A DNA stretch of 22,752 nt from DATLAN01 sp035527455 (GTDB lineage: Bacteria; Planctomycetota; Planctomycetia; Pirellulales; Thermoguttaceae), in the NCBI GenBank assembly GCA_035527455.1, contig DATLAN010000366.1, positions 1 through 22,752 on the forward strand, read 5' to 3'. This document shows, one piece after another, positions 7,189 through 14,793 of the stretch. Numbering within the stretch: the stretch's first letter is position 1; every line of letters starts with the position of its first letter. The notes under the pieces were generated by a model that saw only the letters and a program-made list of their open reading frames with translations, was not told the origin of the DNA and did no database searches. The translations under genes were made by a program, and so were the position numbers.

Positions 7189-7419
7189 CTACGACGCCGC
7201 GCTGGGCACGGCCACCTGCGGCGGCAGTCCCGGAACCGTGGACTCCGGCTTGGGCACCAGGCCCTCGACCTTCTCGGCCGCCGTCCACTCGGCCATGCCT
7301 TCCCGCCAGACCAGGTCGGAAGGCTGGAGCTGACCCGACGCCAGCAGTTTCTGGAGTTGTTGCGTCGTGACCGGGCCGTGCTGCTGTCCGCCCCGGCCAT
7401 AGTACCATTGAACTGCCAT
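7189..7419 (-). CDS. Short stand-alone GYF_2 domain protein
   Basis: 76 residues with GGGAG eight bases before the ATG. Residues 4-55 form a GYF_2 (GYF domain 2-like, DUF4339 type) module: WYYGRGGQQHGPVTTQQLQK, then SDLVWREGMAEWTAA. Such domains are thought to bind proline-rich peptides or act as adaptors, often at the N-terminus of membrane proteins. Here the protein stops about 20 residues after the domain, in a Pro/Ala/Val-rich tail, with no membrane segment. The neighbouring gene (7586-8419) has the same domain followed by four membrane segments, so this may be a truncated paralogue or a soluble adaptor. A palindrome separates the two genes. Confidence 0.8.
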   Translation of the reverse strand: MAVQWYYGRGGQQHGPVTTQQLQKLLASGQLQPSDLVWREGMAEWTAAEKVEGLVPKPESTVPGLPPQVAVPSAAS

Positions 7420-7469
7420 CGCGGTGCTCCCATGGGATGGTAGTCAAGAAACCAACCACGAACTCTGCT

Positions 7470-7555
7470 GTTTAGCGGGCGGGCTTGCCCGCCGTGGTGT
7501 CGGAAACACTGCTTTGCTCGGGTACGGGAACGGCGGGCAAGCCCGCCCGCTAAAC
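7470..7555. repeat. Palindromic repeat between the two GYF genes
   Basis: Perfect 25-bp arms at 7470-7494 and 7531-7555 (left arm starts GTTTAGCGGGCGGGCTTGCC) enclose a 36-base loop. Each arm also contains its own short palindrome, GCGGGCTTGCCCGC. The form is that of REP/BIME-type intergenic elements. It would form a strong hairpin downstream of the longer GYF gene. Confidence 0.75.
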
Positions 7556-7585
7556 GGCAAACGCCCCGAACCTTGCGCTGTAGTG

Positions 7586-8419
7586 CTAGCTTCCCTTCTT
7601 CTTCAACCGAGCCACGAATCCCATGGTGCCGAAAACGGTATCCGTGACGGCTCCGGCCAGGACCAACAGGCAGGCCAGCAGGAAAAAGTATGGCCCGATG
7701 ATTTTCCCTTGGGCGAGGAAAGGCGACACGTTCTTCCAGGGAGCCCCGAACATCCAGGTCAGCGCAAAGATGAAGAGGATCAGCCCCATGACGGCTGCGG
7801 CAAACGAGCCGAAGAACGCCCAGGGCCGCACGGCCTTCACGAACAAAGGCACGATTCCAATGGCAAGGATGAAGAAGCTGAGGATGAATCCGGTAAGGCC
7901 CGTACCCGTGCTCCAGCCCCAAAGCCGCTCGGAAGATTCGTCCTTGCCACGCGGAGTGCTGTCGAGATGATCGACGTACCACTCCGCGTCGTTGCGCATG
8001 ATCCTCTGGAACTCCTCCTGTTTCTTGGAGTCAGCTTCCATCATTTTCTCGACGTCCATCGAGACTCCCCACCACGGCGTGAAGAACGTGAGGAACATCA
8101 GCCCGCCGCCGGCGATGATCAGGTACCGCCAGAGCAACATCTCGGCGAACCGCCCGCCGGGGATCTTGGCCGGGCCGACGGCCATCGGGGGCGGGCCCGC
8201 CGGTGCCGGCGGTCCGGAGGGGAGTGGCGGCGTGGGTTCCGGCGGCGCGGCGGGCAAAAGGCCTTCGATTTGCGAGGCCGCCGTCCACTGGTCCATTCCT
8301 TCGGTCCAAACCAGGTTGTCCGCCTGAAGCTGGCCCGAGGTCGCCAACTCGTCCAATTGCTCCCTGGAAATGGGGCCGTGCCGCTGGCCGTCCTGGGCGT
8401 AATACCATTGATCTGCCAT
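7586..8419 (-). CDS. GYF_2 domain membrane protein with four predicted transmembrane segments
   Basis: 277 residues with AGGAG seven bases before the ATG. The N-terminal GYF_2 module (residues 3-53: QWYYAQDGQRHGPISREQLD, LVWTEGMDQWTAA) is followed by a Pro/Ala linker (57-88) that could itself be a GYF ligand. Hydrophobic segments lie at about 95-114, 173-195, 200-222 and 240-262. A charged, Met/Glu-rich loop of about 55 residues separates the first and second. The end is basic (RLKKKGS). Function unknown; GYF_2 membrane proteins are common in planctomycetes. It shares its first domain with the small gene at 7189-7419, which points to a local duplication. A promoter with a perfect -35 box lies upstream at 8525-8553. 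Confidence 0.87.
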   Translation of the reverse strand: MADQWYYAQDGQRHGPISREQLDELATSGQLQADNLVWTEGMDQWTAASQIEGLLPAAPPEPTPPLPSGPPAPAGPPPMAVGPAKIPGGRFAEMLLWRYLIIAGGGLMFLTFFTPWWGVSMDVEKMMEADSKKQEEFQRIMRNDAEWYVDHLDSTPRGKDESSERLWGWSTGTGLTGFILSFFILAIGIVPLFVKAVRPWAFFGSFAAAVMGLILFIFALTWMFGAPWKNVSPFLAQGKIIGPYFFLLACLLVLAGAVTDTVFGTMGFVARLKKKGS

Positions 8420-8524
8420 TTTCGTGCTCCTGGCGGGTTGTGTGGAAAGAGCCGGCGGGGCGCAAGTCCCTGACTGTAAAGTGCTTTCGCGTTACGGAAG
8501 ACCGATCATCGCGCACCCTATCGA

Positions 8525-8553
8525 AATGTAGGTGTCGATGGCAGGGGTGTCAA
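8525..8553 (-). promoter_or_regulatory. Predicted sigma-70-type promoter of the GYF membrane protein gene
   Basis: On the minus strand, TTGACA (8553-8548, 6 of 6) and TACATT (8530-8525, 4 of 6) are separated by 17 bp. This predicts a leader of about 100 bases before the ATG at 8419. Confidence 0.5.
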
Positions 8554-8703
8554 TATGTTCGGTTGGGACGCGGGGGGGTGGCGGCGGCGTTTCGAGCGGC
8601 GGACGGACCCCGCCGAGCGCAGTCGGCGGGCGTTGGGGGTGATGTTTCTTTGAGAGAAAGGTGGAGGAATGCGCAAAGTTTGCCGATTATTCGTGTTGTG
8701 TGG

Positions 8704-8720
8704 ATATTGCGCTGCAATAT
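8704..8720. promoter_or_regulatory. Perfect dyad upstream of the secretin gene
   Basis: ATATTGC (8704-8710) and GCAATAT (8714-8720) are perfect inverted repeats around GCT, ending 45 bp before the secretin ATG. Size and symmetry suit a dimeric regulator; a leader hairpin is the alternative. Confidence 0.4.
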
Positions 8721-8765
8721 GCCCGAAATCCGCAACTCCCTCGGAACAGATGGAAATACGCCTAA

Positions 8766-11700
8766 ATGAATGCTATTTCAGCAGTTAAGACATTCGTTGC
8801 CGCCCTGACGGTGGCATGTCCATTGTTTTTGGCCGGCATGCCGGCGGCGGCCCAACAGGACAACGCGGCAAGCACGGAACCCTTGCTAAGGGCCTATCCC
8901 TGTCCGGCCATCGCATTGCAGCCGACGGTCGCCCGGCTGCGGAGCGAGTTTCAGGGGATTCCCGGCGTGGCGGTGGCGGCCGATGCAAGAACGGGGCAAA
9001 TCCTGGTGCAGGCGCCGCCGGAGATCCAGGTCCAGATCGCCCAGCGGCTGCAAACCGGGGCGCCGGTGACCCAGATTCCGCCGACACCCACGGCCCAGCC
9101 CCCGAGTTCACCCACTCCGGCCGCTGCCGCCGCGGGTGTATCCCAATCGCGTTCCGTCCAGCTTCGCAACAACACGGCCGCACAGGTCGAGGCCGCACTG
9201 CTGGGCATGCTGGGCGACCGCCTGGCTCCGGTTCCCGGAGGCGGATTCGGCATCAAGAGCTATCGGATGGCGTTGACCGCCGGCAGCGATATCCAGATCG
9301 GGATTCACGAACAGGCCAATCTGGTCATCCTCCAGGGGACCGGCTCGGCCGTCGACTCGTGCGTTCGGTTGATTCAGGTCCTCGACGGCCCCCACCCGAC
9401 GCTGGACCAGACCACGCGATTGGCCTCATTTCGGGCGGCATCTCCTGCAAGCGTGCGGAAGGCGGTCCAGGCGATCGGCACCGAGGCGGCCGCGTCTCGT
9501 CCGCGTGGTCCCATGGTGACCATGTTGTTCCAACAGCCCGCCGGGGAGCCGCCGCTTGTACCGGGCGTCGAGCCGCCGCTGCCGCCGGATTTCGAGCCGC
9601 CCGTTCCGCTTCCCCCGGAAAACGGACCGCTGGACGAGCCGCCGTTTCTGCCCGAGGACGGCGCCCCTGAGGCCGAGAACGGAGAAGAGCGCAGCCTGAT
9701 CGGTCCGGTGCAAGTGGAGTTGCTGGAGGACTTGGGCATCGTGGTCGTTCGCGGGCATCCTCGCGACGTCGAGCAGGTGATGGCGATTCTCGACGAGATC
9801 GAGCGGCTCAGCGCGGAAACGGAGCCGGAGATTCGCGTGTATCAGCTTGCGCACGTCGACAGCGAGGCCCTGGCCGCGTTGATCACGCCGCTGTACGGCG
9901 AGGTCTTCACGCCGCGCCGCGGGAGCGTGAGCATCACGGCGCTGGTCAAGCCGAACGCGTTGCTGTTGATCGGGCGGATCGAGTCCGTGCAGACGGTGGT
10001 CGATCTGATTCGGCGACTGGATCGGCCGGTGGCGCCGGCGAGCCAGTTTCGGGTGTTTCGGCTGCGTTTTGCGGCCGCCGCGACGGCCCAGGCAATGCTG
10101 GCGGAGTTCTTCGCCGAGCGGCCCGGGCTGGGGACCCGCGTGTTGGCCACGGCCGACTTCCGATCCAATTCGCTGATCGTGCGGGCGGCCCCGCGCGACA
10201 TGGCCGAAGTGGCCGGGGTGATCGAGCAGCTCGACATCTCGACCAGCGCCACGGTCAACGAGATGAGGGTGTTCAAGTTGGAGAACGCGCTGGCCGAGGA
10301 TCTGGCCCCGATCCTGCAATACTCCATCAACGGCCAGGCCGCCGCCGGAGTCGGCCAGGCGGGAGGGGCCGCCGGGGCAGGAATGGAGCCGAAGTCGACG
10401 ATGCTGCAGTTCCTCACCGTCGACACCAAGGGCCAGCGACGGTTGGAGTCGGGAATCCTGACCGACGTGCGGATCAACGCCGACGCCCGGGCCAACGCCT
10501 TGTTGGTCACCGCGCCGACCGATTGCATGGAGTTGCTCGGGGCCCTGATCCAACAGCTCGACAAGCTGCCGGCCATCGAAGCCCAAATCAAGGTCTTCAC
10601 GATCGTCAACAGCGACGCGCTGAGCCTGATCGACATGCTGGAATCGCTCTTCGGGCAGCAGACGACCACGGCGATGCCGGTCGTGCAGACGGCCGCCGCG
10701 CAAGGCGAAAGCTCGCTGGTGCCGTTGCGGTTTGCGGTCGACGTACGGACCAACAGCATCATCGCTTCGGGGACCATGGGCGACTTGAAGGTGGTCGAAG
10801 CGATCCTGTTGCGGCTGGACAGCGACGACGTGCGGAATCGCATCAGCATCGTCTATCGCTTGAAGAACTCGCCGGCGGTCGACGTGGCCAACGCGATCAA
10901 CCAGTTCCTCACCAGCGAGCGCCAGGTGCAGCAGATCAGCCCGGGGCTGTTGAGCCCCTTCGAGCAGATCGAGCGTGAGGTGGTCGTGGTCCCCGAGCCG
11001 GTCAGCAACAGCCTGATCGTCAGCGCCACGGCCCGGTTCTTCCAGGAGATCCGCGAGCTGGTCGAACAGCTCGACGAGCGCCCGCCGATGGTGATGATCC
11101 AGGTGCTGATCGCCGAAGTGGCGCTGAACGACACGGACGAGTTCGGCGTGGAGCTGGGCCTGCAGGACTCGATCCTTTTCGATCGCAGCATCCTGGGCGA
11201 CATCATCACGACGACGGTCAGCGAGTCCGATCCGGCCACCGGCATCGTCACCTCGACCGATACCATCCGATCGGCGACCATCACCCCCGGCTACGGGTTC
11301 AACAACCAGCCGTCGGGCAACAGCGGCAGCACCCAATCGCTCAACGGTTCGAGCATCCTGGGCCCGCAGGGCCTCTCGAACTTCGCCCTGGGCCGGGTCA
11401 ACAACGAGCTGGGATTCGGCGGGCTGGTGCTCTCGGCCTCCAACGAGAGCGTCAGCATCCTGGTCCGCGCGTTGAAGGAGTGCCGGCGGCTGGAAGTGCT
11501 CAGCCGTCCGCAGATCATGACGCTGGACAATCAGCCGGCCTTCATCCAGGTCGGCCAGCGCGTGCCCACCATCCGCGGAACCCAAATGAACGAAGCCGGC
11601 CAGATCAACAACATCGAGTACGAGAACGTCGGGTTGATCATGGGCGTGACGCCGCGAATCAGCCCCGACGGACTGGTGGTGATGGAAATCGACGCCGAAA

Positions 11701-12638
11701 AATCCCAACTCGGACCAATCGAGGAGGGCATCCCGATCTCGATCTCGGCCACCGGCGAGGTGATCCGTTCGCCGCGGATCGACACCACCACCGCCCAAAC
11801 CACCGTCAGTGCGCTCGACGGTCAAACGGTCGTGCTCGGTGGGCTGATCTCCAAGTCGAAGTCCGACATCCAGCGCAAGGTGCCGTACCTGGGCGACGTG
11901 CCGATCCTGGGCAACCTCTTCCGCTACGATGCCTCGGTGACAAAACGAATAGAACTGCTGATCATCATGACGCCGCACATCGTGTCGACCGAAGAGGACG
12001 CCGAGCGAATCAAGCAGGACGAGGCCGCCCGGATGCACTGGTGCCTGTGCGACGTGCTCGATTTGGCCGGCGACGTCGGCCTGCGCGGCCGGGCCGACGA
12101 TTGGGCCGATTCGGAAACGCAGGTGATCTATCCGGACCTGGAACCGGACGGGCGGATGATCGTCGAGCCGGAGGGTCCGCGGATCGCTCCCACTCCCTCG
12201 CCCCGGCAGGATCCCTTCCAGCTCGAGGGCGCGCCCGCGTCGGGCAATCCGCGGTTGTACCCCACGCCGGCCCCTCGTCCGGCGCCATCGGGCACCGACC
12301 CGGCGCGGACTCGACCGCTTTCGCCCAACCCGCCGCTGCAACTCCATCCAACGGACCAGTCGAGCTATCGCCAGCAGCGCTATCCCGGCGGCGTCGAGCA
12401 GGCGGTTTACCACGGCGGCGTCGCACCGGCGGGCCCATACGGTGCCGATCCGGCAGCGAACCCCTCGATGTACCAGACCATCCCGCAGTACGGCCGACCG
12501 CCGGCCGTTCAGCCGGTCGGCTACGATTGGCCGGCCAATCGACCGCCGGTTCAACCGATCGAATACCAACAACCCGTGCAGTACCCGCCGGCGCAGTATA
12601 CCCAACCGGCCGGGCCGGGCACGCCGCTCTACCGATGA
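8766..12638 (+). CDS. Large secretin, GspD/PilQ type, with extended N-domain stack and proline-rich tail
   Basis: 1290 residues; known GspD proteins are about half this length. A signal peptide ends near MPAAAQQ (residue 31). About seven or eight tandem secretin N-type modules (beta-alpha-beta-beta-alpha, recurring pattern V-L-alpha and N-LL-V--P-----V--LI--LD) start near residues 40, 129, 218, 356, 428, 499, 607 and 693; module 3 carries a Pro/Glu insert at about 255-300. The secretin barrel domain runs from about 775 (MVMIQVLIAEV) to 1072. It has the SRPQIMTLDNQPAFIQVG block, the VPYLGDVPILGNLFR signature from 1039, and LLIIMTPHIV. After it comes a tail of about 200 residues, rich in Pro, Tyr and Gln from about 1135. 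Family role: a multimeric outer-membrane channel for type II secretion or type IV pili. Partner genes (GspE/F or pilus genes) are absent here, so the system cannot be named. The lipoprotein gene begins 19 bp downstream in the same unit. Confidence 0.93.
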   Translation: MNAISAVKTFVAALTVACPLFLAGMPAAAQQDNAASTEPLLRAYPCPAIALQPTVARLRSEFQGIPGVAVAADARTGQILVQAPPEIQVQIAQRLQTGAPVTQIPPTPTAQPPSSPTPAAAAAGVSQSRSVQLRNNTAAQVEAALLGMLGDRLAPVPGGGFGIKSYRMALTAGSDIQIGIHEQANLVILQGTGSAVDSCVRLIQVLDGPHPTLDQTTRLASFRAASPASVRKAVQAIGTEAAASRPRGPMVTMLFQQPAGEPPLVPGVEPPLPPDFEPPVPLPPENGPLDEPPFLPEDGAPEAENGEERSLIGPVQVELLEDLGIVVVRGHPRDVEQVMAILDEIERLSAETEPEIRVYQLAHVDSEALAALITPLYGEVFTPRRGSVSITALVKPNALLLIGRIESVQTVVDLIRRLDRPVAPASQFRVFRLRFAAAATAQAMLAEFFAERPGLGTRVLATADFRSNSLIVRAAPRDMAEVAGVIEQLDISTSATVNEMRVFKLENALAEDLAPILQYSINGQAAAGVGQAGGAAGAGMEPKSTMLQFLTVDTKGQRRLESGILTDVRINADARANALLVTAPTDCMELLGALIQQLDKLPAIEAQIKVFTIVNSDALSLIDMLESLFGQQTTTAMPVVQTAAAQGESSLVPLRFAVDVRTNSIIASGTMGDLKVVEAILLRLDSDDVRNRISIVYRLKNSPAVDVANAINQFLTSERQVQQISPGLLSPFEQIEREVVVVPEPVSNSLIVSATARFFQEIRELVEQLDERPPMVMIQVLIAEVALNDTDEFGVELGLQDSILFDRSILGDIITTTVSESDPATGIVTSTDTIRSATITPGYGFNNQPSGNSGSTQSLNGSSILGPQGLSNFALGRVNNELGFGGLVLSASNESVSILVRALKECRRLEVLSRPQIMTLDNQPAFIQVGQRVPTIRGTQMNEAGQINNIEYENVGLIMGVTPRISPDGLVVMEIDAEKSQLGPIEEGIPISISATGEVIRSPRIDTTTAQTTVSALDGQTVVLGGLISKSKSDIQRKVPYLGDVPILGNLFRYDASVTKRIELLIIMTPHIVSTEEDAERIKQDEAARMHWCLCDVLDLAGDVGLRGRADDWADSETQVIYPDLEPDGRMIVEPEGPRIAPTPSPRQDPFQLEGAPASGNPRLYPTPAPRPAPSGTDPARTRPLSPNPPLQLHPTDQSSYRQQRYPGGVEQAVYHGGVAPAGPYGADPAANPSMYQTIPQYGRPPAVQPVGYDWPANRPPVQPIEYQQPVQYPPAQYTQPAGPGTPLYR

Positions 12639-12657
12639 TCCGATGAAAGGGAATCCC

Positions 12658-13749
12658 ATGTTGTCGATACCGCGTTTTCTGTGTTCGGTGGTGCCGCTGG
12701 CAATCCTGCTCTCGGCCGCCGGTTGCAGCCCGTGGAACCTCAGCGAGCCGATGGCCTGGCCGTGGAAGGAAGAGAAACCGGAGATCCCCGGTCGGCTGGT
12801 GGCCATGTGGACCGACGACGTGTTGTATCACGCCAACCGGTCGGCCACCCGCGGTTTCGGCGGGCGACTGATGTTCTACAACGACGAACAGAAGGAGCCG
12901 GTCAAGGTCGACGGCACGCTGGTGGTCTACGCCTTCGATGAAGACGGCAGGAAACCCAGCGACGTCGTGCCCGACCGGAAGTTCGTCTTCACGCCGGAAC
13001 AGTTCTCCAAGTATTACAGCAAATCGGACCTCGGCCACTCCTACAGCGTTTGGCTTCCCTGGGACAAACCCGACGGCCCTCAGAAGGAGATCAGCCTGAT
13101 CGTCCGGTTCATTCCCGCGATGGGGCCCATCGTGGTCGGCAAACAAACCCGGCACATCCTCTCAGGCAATGCGGTAACACCGGAGTTGCAGCAGGCAGAG
13201 TTCACCCAGGAAATGCCCCAGCAGGCGACCGCAGGGCAATTCGTCCAGAGTGCCTCGTACGATGTGCCCCTGTCAAGCGGACCGCAAAACGGGGGCCCGA
13301 TGGTGGACAGTTCAATGCCGGCGATGACCACCACCACGATCCCGATCCCCTCGCGGTTCGGTCGCCCGGCGCCGGTGGCCACGATGCGCCCGGAAGTTGT
13401 CCCCGGCTCGCCGTACGGCATGGCGCCGGCCGCCGGGATCGGTTGGAGTCCTAACCCTCAGGCAACGAACGGGGTACAGGCGCTTCCACCGGTTCCTCCT
13501 CAGCAGCTTCAGGCGACCTGGCAGGGTCCTCCCCAGCCGGTGACACCGCCACCACGAGTTCGTTTCGTACGTCCCAGATCCCGGGCTCTAGGCGAGCCAA
13601 TTGCTCGCATAGATCGCGATCATGGTTCGAGCCAACCGTACCCCGCAGCGTCGCCGTACTACCCTCCATCTCCACCGACACCGGCGACAGGGTTTGGATA
13701 CGCTCCACCCGCTGGAACCGCTGCGCCAGCGTCGTACCAATGGCAGTAG
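12658..13749 (+). CDS. Predicted lipoprotein with proline-rich C-terminus, secretin-linked
   Basis: 363 residues. The ATG at 12658 is chosen because AAAGGGA stands five bases upstream; the ATG at 12643 is an alternative. A lipoprotein signal peptide ends in LLSAAGC with the lipid-attachment Cys at residue 23. Residues 40-170 form a beta-rich globular region (RLVAMWTDDVLYHANRSA, RGFGGRLMFYNDE, VDGTLVVYAFDED, DLGHSYSVWLPWD, ISLIVRFIPAMG); the remainder is rich in Pro, Gln and Tyr and probably disordered. It follows the secretin gene by 19 bp, so a role as an envelope partner, such as a pilotin or ring-stabilising protein, is plausible but only inferred. Its last 99 codons lie on top of the 3' part of the convergent BON gene; the frame has no earlier stop. 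Confidence 0.85.
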   Translation: MLSIPRFLCSVVPLAILLSAAGCSPWNLSEPMAWPWKEEKPEIPGRLVAMWTDDVLYHANRSATRGFGGRLMFYNDEQKEPVKVDGTLVVYAFDEDGRKPSDVVPDRKFVFTPEQFSKYYSKSDLGHSYSVWLPWDKPDGPQKEISLIVRFIPAMGPIVVGKQTRHILSGNAVTPELQQAEFTQEMPQQATAGQFVQSASYDVPLSSGPQNGGPMVDSSMPAMTTTTIPIPSRFGRPAPVATMRPEVVPGSPYGMAPAAGIGWSPNPQATNGVQALPPVPPQQLQATWQGPPQPVTPPPRVRFVRPRSRALGEPIARIDRDHGSSQPYPAASPYYPPSPPTPATGFGYAPPAGTAAPASYQWQ

Positions 13750-14221
13750 ACCGCGCAGGCGGATAGGTGAATCCGACGTTCAGAGACGTGGAGACGTCGC
13801 CGCGGGTTCGACGGGCCGTGCCGCCGCCGGTGTTCACGCCGGTGGCGCGACTCGGACCCCGGATCGAAGAGGCCGCCTGACGCTGTCCGCTCGTGTTCTG
13901 GCCGGATTGGACCGCGCCGATGAATGCGTTGGCCAACTCCTCGGTTCCGGCTCCCACGAACTCGCCGGCCTGTCGCTGGTTTCGCATGAATCGGGCGGAC
14001 GTATCGACCTGGCCCACGTTGCTCTGTGCGGAAGTCGTCAGGTTGCCGGTCGTCCCCGACGACCCGCCGAAGGTCCGGTTGCCGGCACTGATGTTCCCGC
14101 CCAAGGTCCGGCTGCCGAACATTCCGGAAGTGCCGGTGCTGGTCCTTTGTGCCTGGACAACGCCTTCGGTGGCCAACAGCCCCAGCCAAGCGATGCCCGC
14201 CGCCATGATTTGGATTCGCAT
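13451..14221 (-). CDS. Exported BON-domain protein
   Basis: 256 residues. GGAGG five bases before the ATG at 14221 fixes the start. A signal peptide ends near GVVQAQ (residue 25). Residues 26-140 are low-complexity Gly/Ser/Thr/Arg-rich (SRTLGGNISAGNRTFGG). Residues 165-226 form a BON domain (RVERIQTLSPVSVEMEGSTA, LRGTVGSNHDRDLCEQLARL, VRNELVV), a small alpha/beta fold associated with envelope and osmotic-stress proteins such as OsmY and with phospholipid binding. The C-terminal 30 residues are acidic and Pro-rich. The entire BON domain is encoded in the 299 bp shared with the convergent lipoprotein gene. It follows tsaE by 86 bp but has its own predicted promoter. Confidence 0.85.
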   Translation of the reverse strand: MRIQIMAAGIAWLGLLATEGVVQAQRTSTGTSGMFGSRTLGGNISAGNRTFGGSSGTTGNLTTSAQSNVGQVDTSARFMRNQRQAGEFVGAGTEELANAFIGAVQSGQNTSGQRQAASSIRGPSRATGVNTGGGTARRTRGDVSTSLNVGFTYPPARSTAIGTTLAQRFQRVERIQTLSPVSVEMEGSTATLRGTVGSNHDRDLCEQLARLEPGIWDVRNELVVAVSPAGEDPARSPEAAEEEPVEAPVPRSLPEG

Positions 14222-14261
14222 GATCCCCTCCGCTGCCTGGACGCCCCCTCTTCTTCTATGT

Positions 14262-14290
14262 ATCGTACGAAAACCCGACAAAGTTGGCAA
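14262..14290 (-). promoter_or_regulatory. Predicted promoter of the BON-domain gene
   Basis: On the minus strand, TTGCCA (14290-14285, 5 of 6) and TACGAT (14267-14262, 4 of 6) are 17 bp apart, ending about 40 bp before the ATG at 14221. It lies in the 86-bp gap after tsaE, so the gene can be expressed apart from thiL-tsaE. Confidence 0.4.
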
Positions 14291-14307
14291 ATCCCTTTTT
14301 CCCTTCT

Positions 14308-14793
14308 TCAGACTCCGCCGGAAAGACGCTCCCGGCATAGCTCCACCACCGAGGTATACCGCGGGCCGAGGCCGATGATCTCGAAACGCCGCGATTGCGT
14401 GCCGGTAACCTCGATACGGACCTCGATCCGCTCCCTGGGGAGGGCATTTTCCACACGATCGGCCCATTCTACCAGAACCAAGGCGTCGCTCTCGAAGTAT
14501 TCGTCGGGGCCCAGCTCCTCGAATTCGTCGATATCCCGAATCCGATAGGCGTCGAAATGGTAAACTGTGCGGCGGGCGCGGTATTCCTGGATGAGCACGA
14601 ACGTGGGGCTCGTGACTCCTCCGGCCCGTACTCCCGCAGCCTCGGCCACGGCCTGAACCAGCCGCGTCTTGCCCGCCCCAAGCGTGCCGCAAAGGGCGAC
14701 GGTCGTCCCGTCGGGGAGGATCTCGGCCAAGACGGCACCCAGCCTGGCTGTGGCGGCCTCGTCCGGAGCGTCGTAGGTGAAATGGTTCATCAT
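14308..14793 (-). CDS. tsaE: tRNA threonylcarbamoyladenosine biosynthesis ATPase TsaE
   Basis: 161 residues, typical for TsaE/YjeE. Walker A is GTLGAGKT (36-43); other family blocks are SPTFVLIQEY, the YHFDAYRI strand and LVLVEWADR. Known role: the ATPase that cycles the TsaB-TsaD complex during synthesis of t6A37 on ANN-decoding tRNAs; cytosolic. The first ATG (14793) shares one base with the thiL stop (TGATG), implying translational coupling; a second ATG follows at 14790. The C-terminus (LCRERLSGGV) looks complete. Confidence 0.95.
   Translation of the reverse strand: MMNHFTYDAPDEAATARLGAVLAEILPDGTTVALCGTLGAGKTRLVQAVAEAAGVRAGGVTSPTFVLIQEYRARRTVYHFDAYRIRDIDEFEELGPDEYFESDALVLVEWADRVENALPRERIEVRIEVTGTQSRRFEIIGLGPRYTSVVELCRERLSGGV

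Larger units (their letters stand above)
8420..8765. other. Divergent intergenic region between GYF and secretin genes
   Basis: 346 bp without a convincing gene. Besides the GYF promoter it contains a G+C-rich hairpin CCCGCCGA/TCGGCGGG (8609-8616 and 8623-8630, 6-base loop) and the dyad at 8704-8720. The secretin promoter could not be placed; TTGCCG and TATTGC near 8680-8710 are 19 bp apart and weak. Confidence 0.5.

Noticed and set aside
9426..12806. 1126-codon minus-strand frame opposite the secretin
   Set aside because: Its translation is dominated by Arg, His, Asp and Gln, typical of an antisense shadow of a high-G+C gene, while the plus strand carries a complete secretin.
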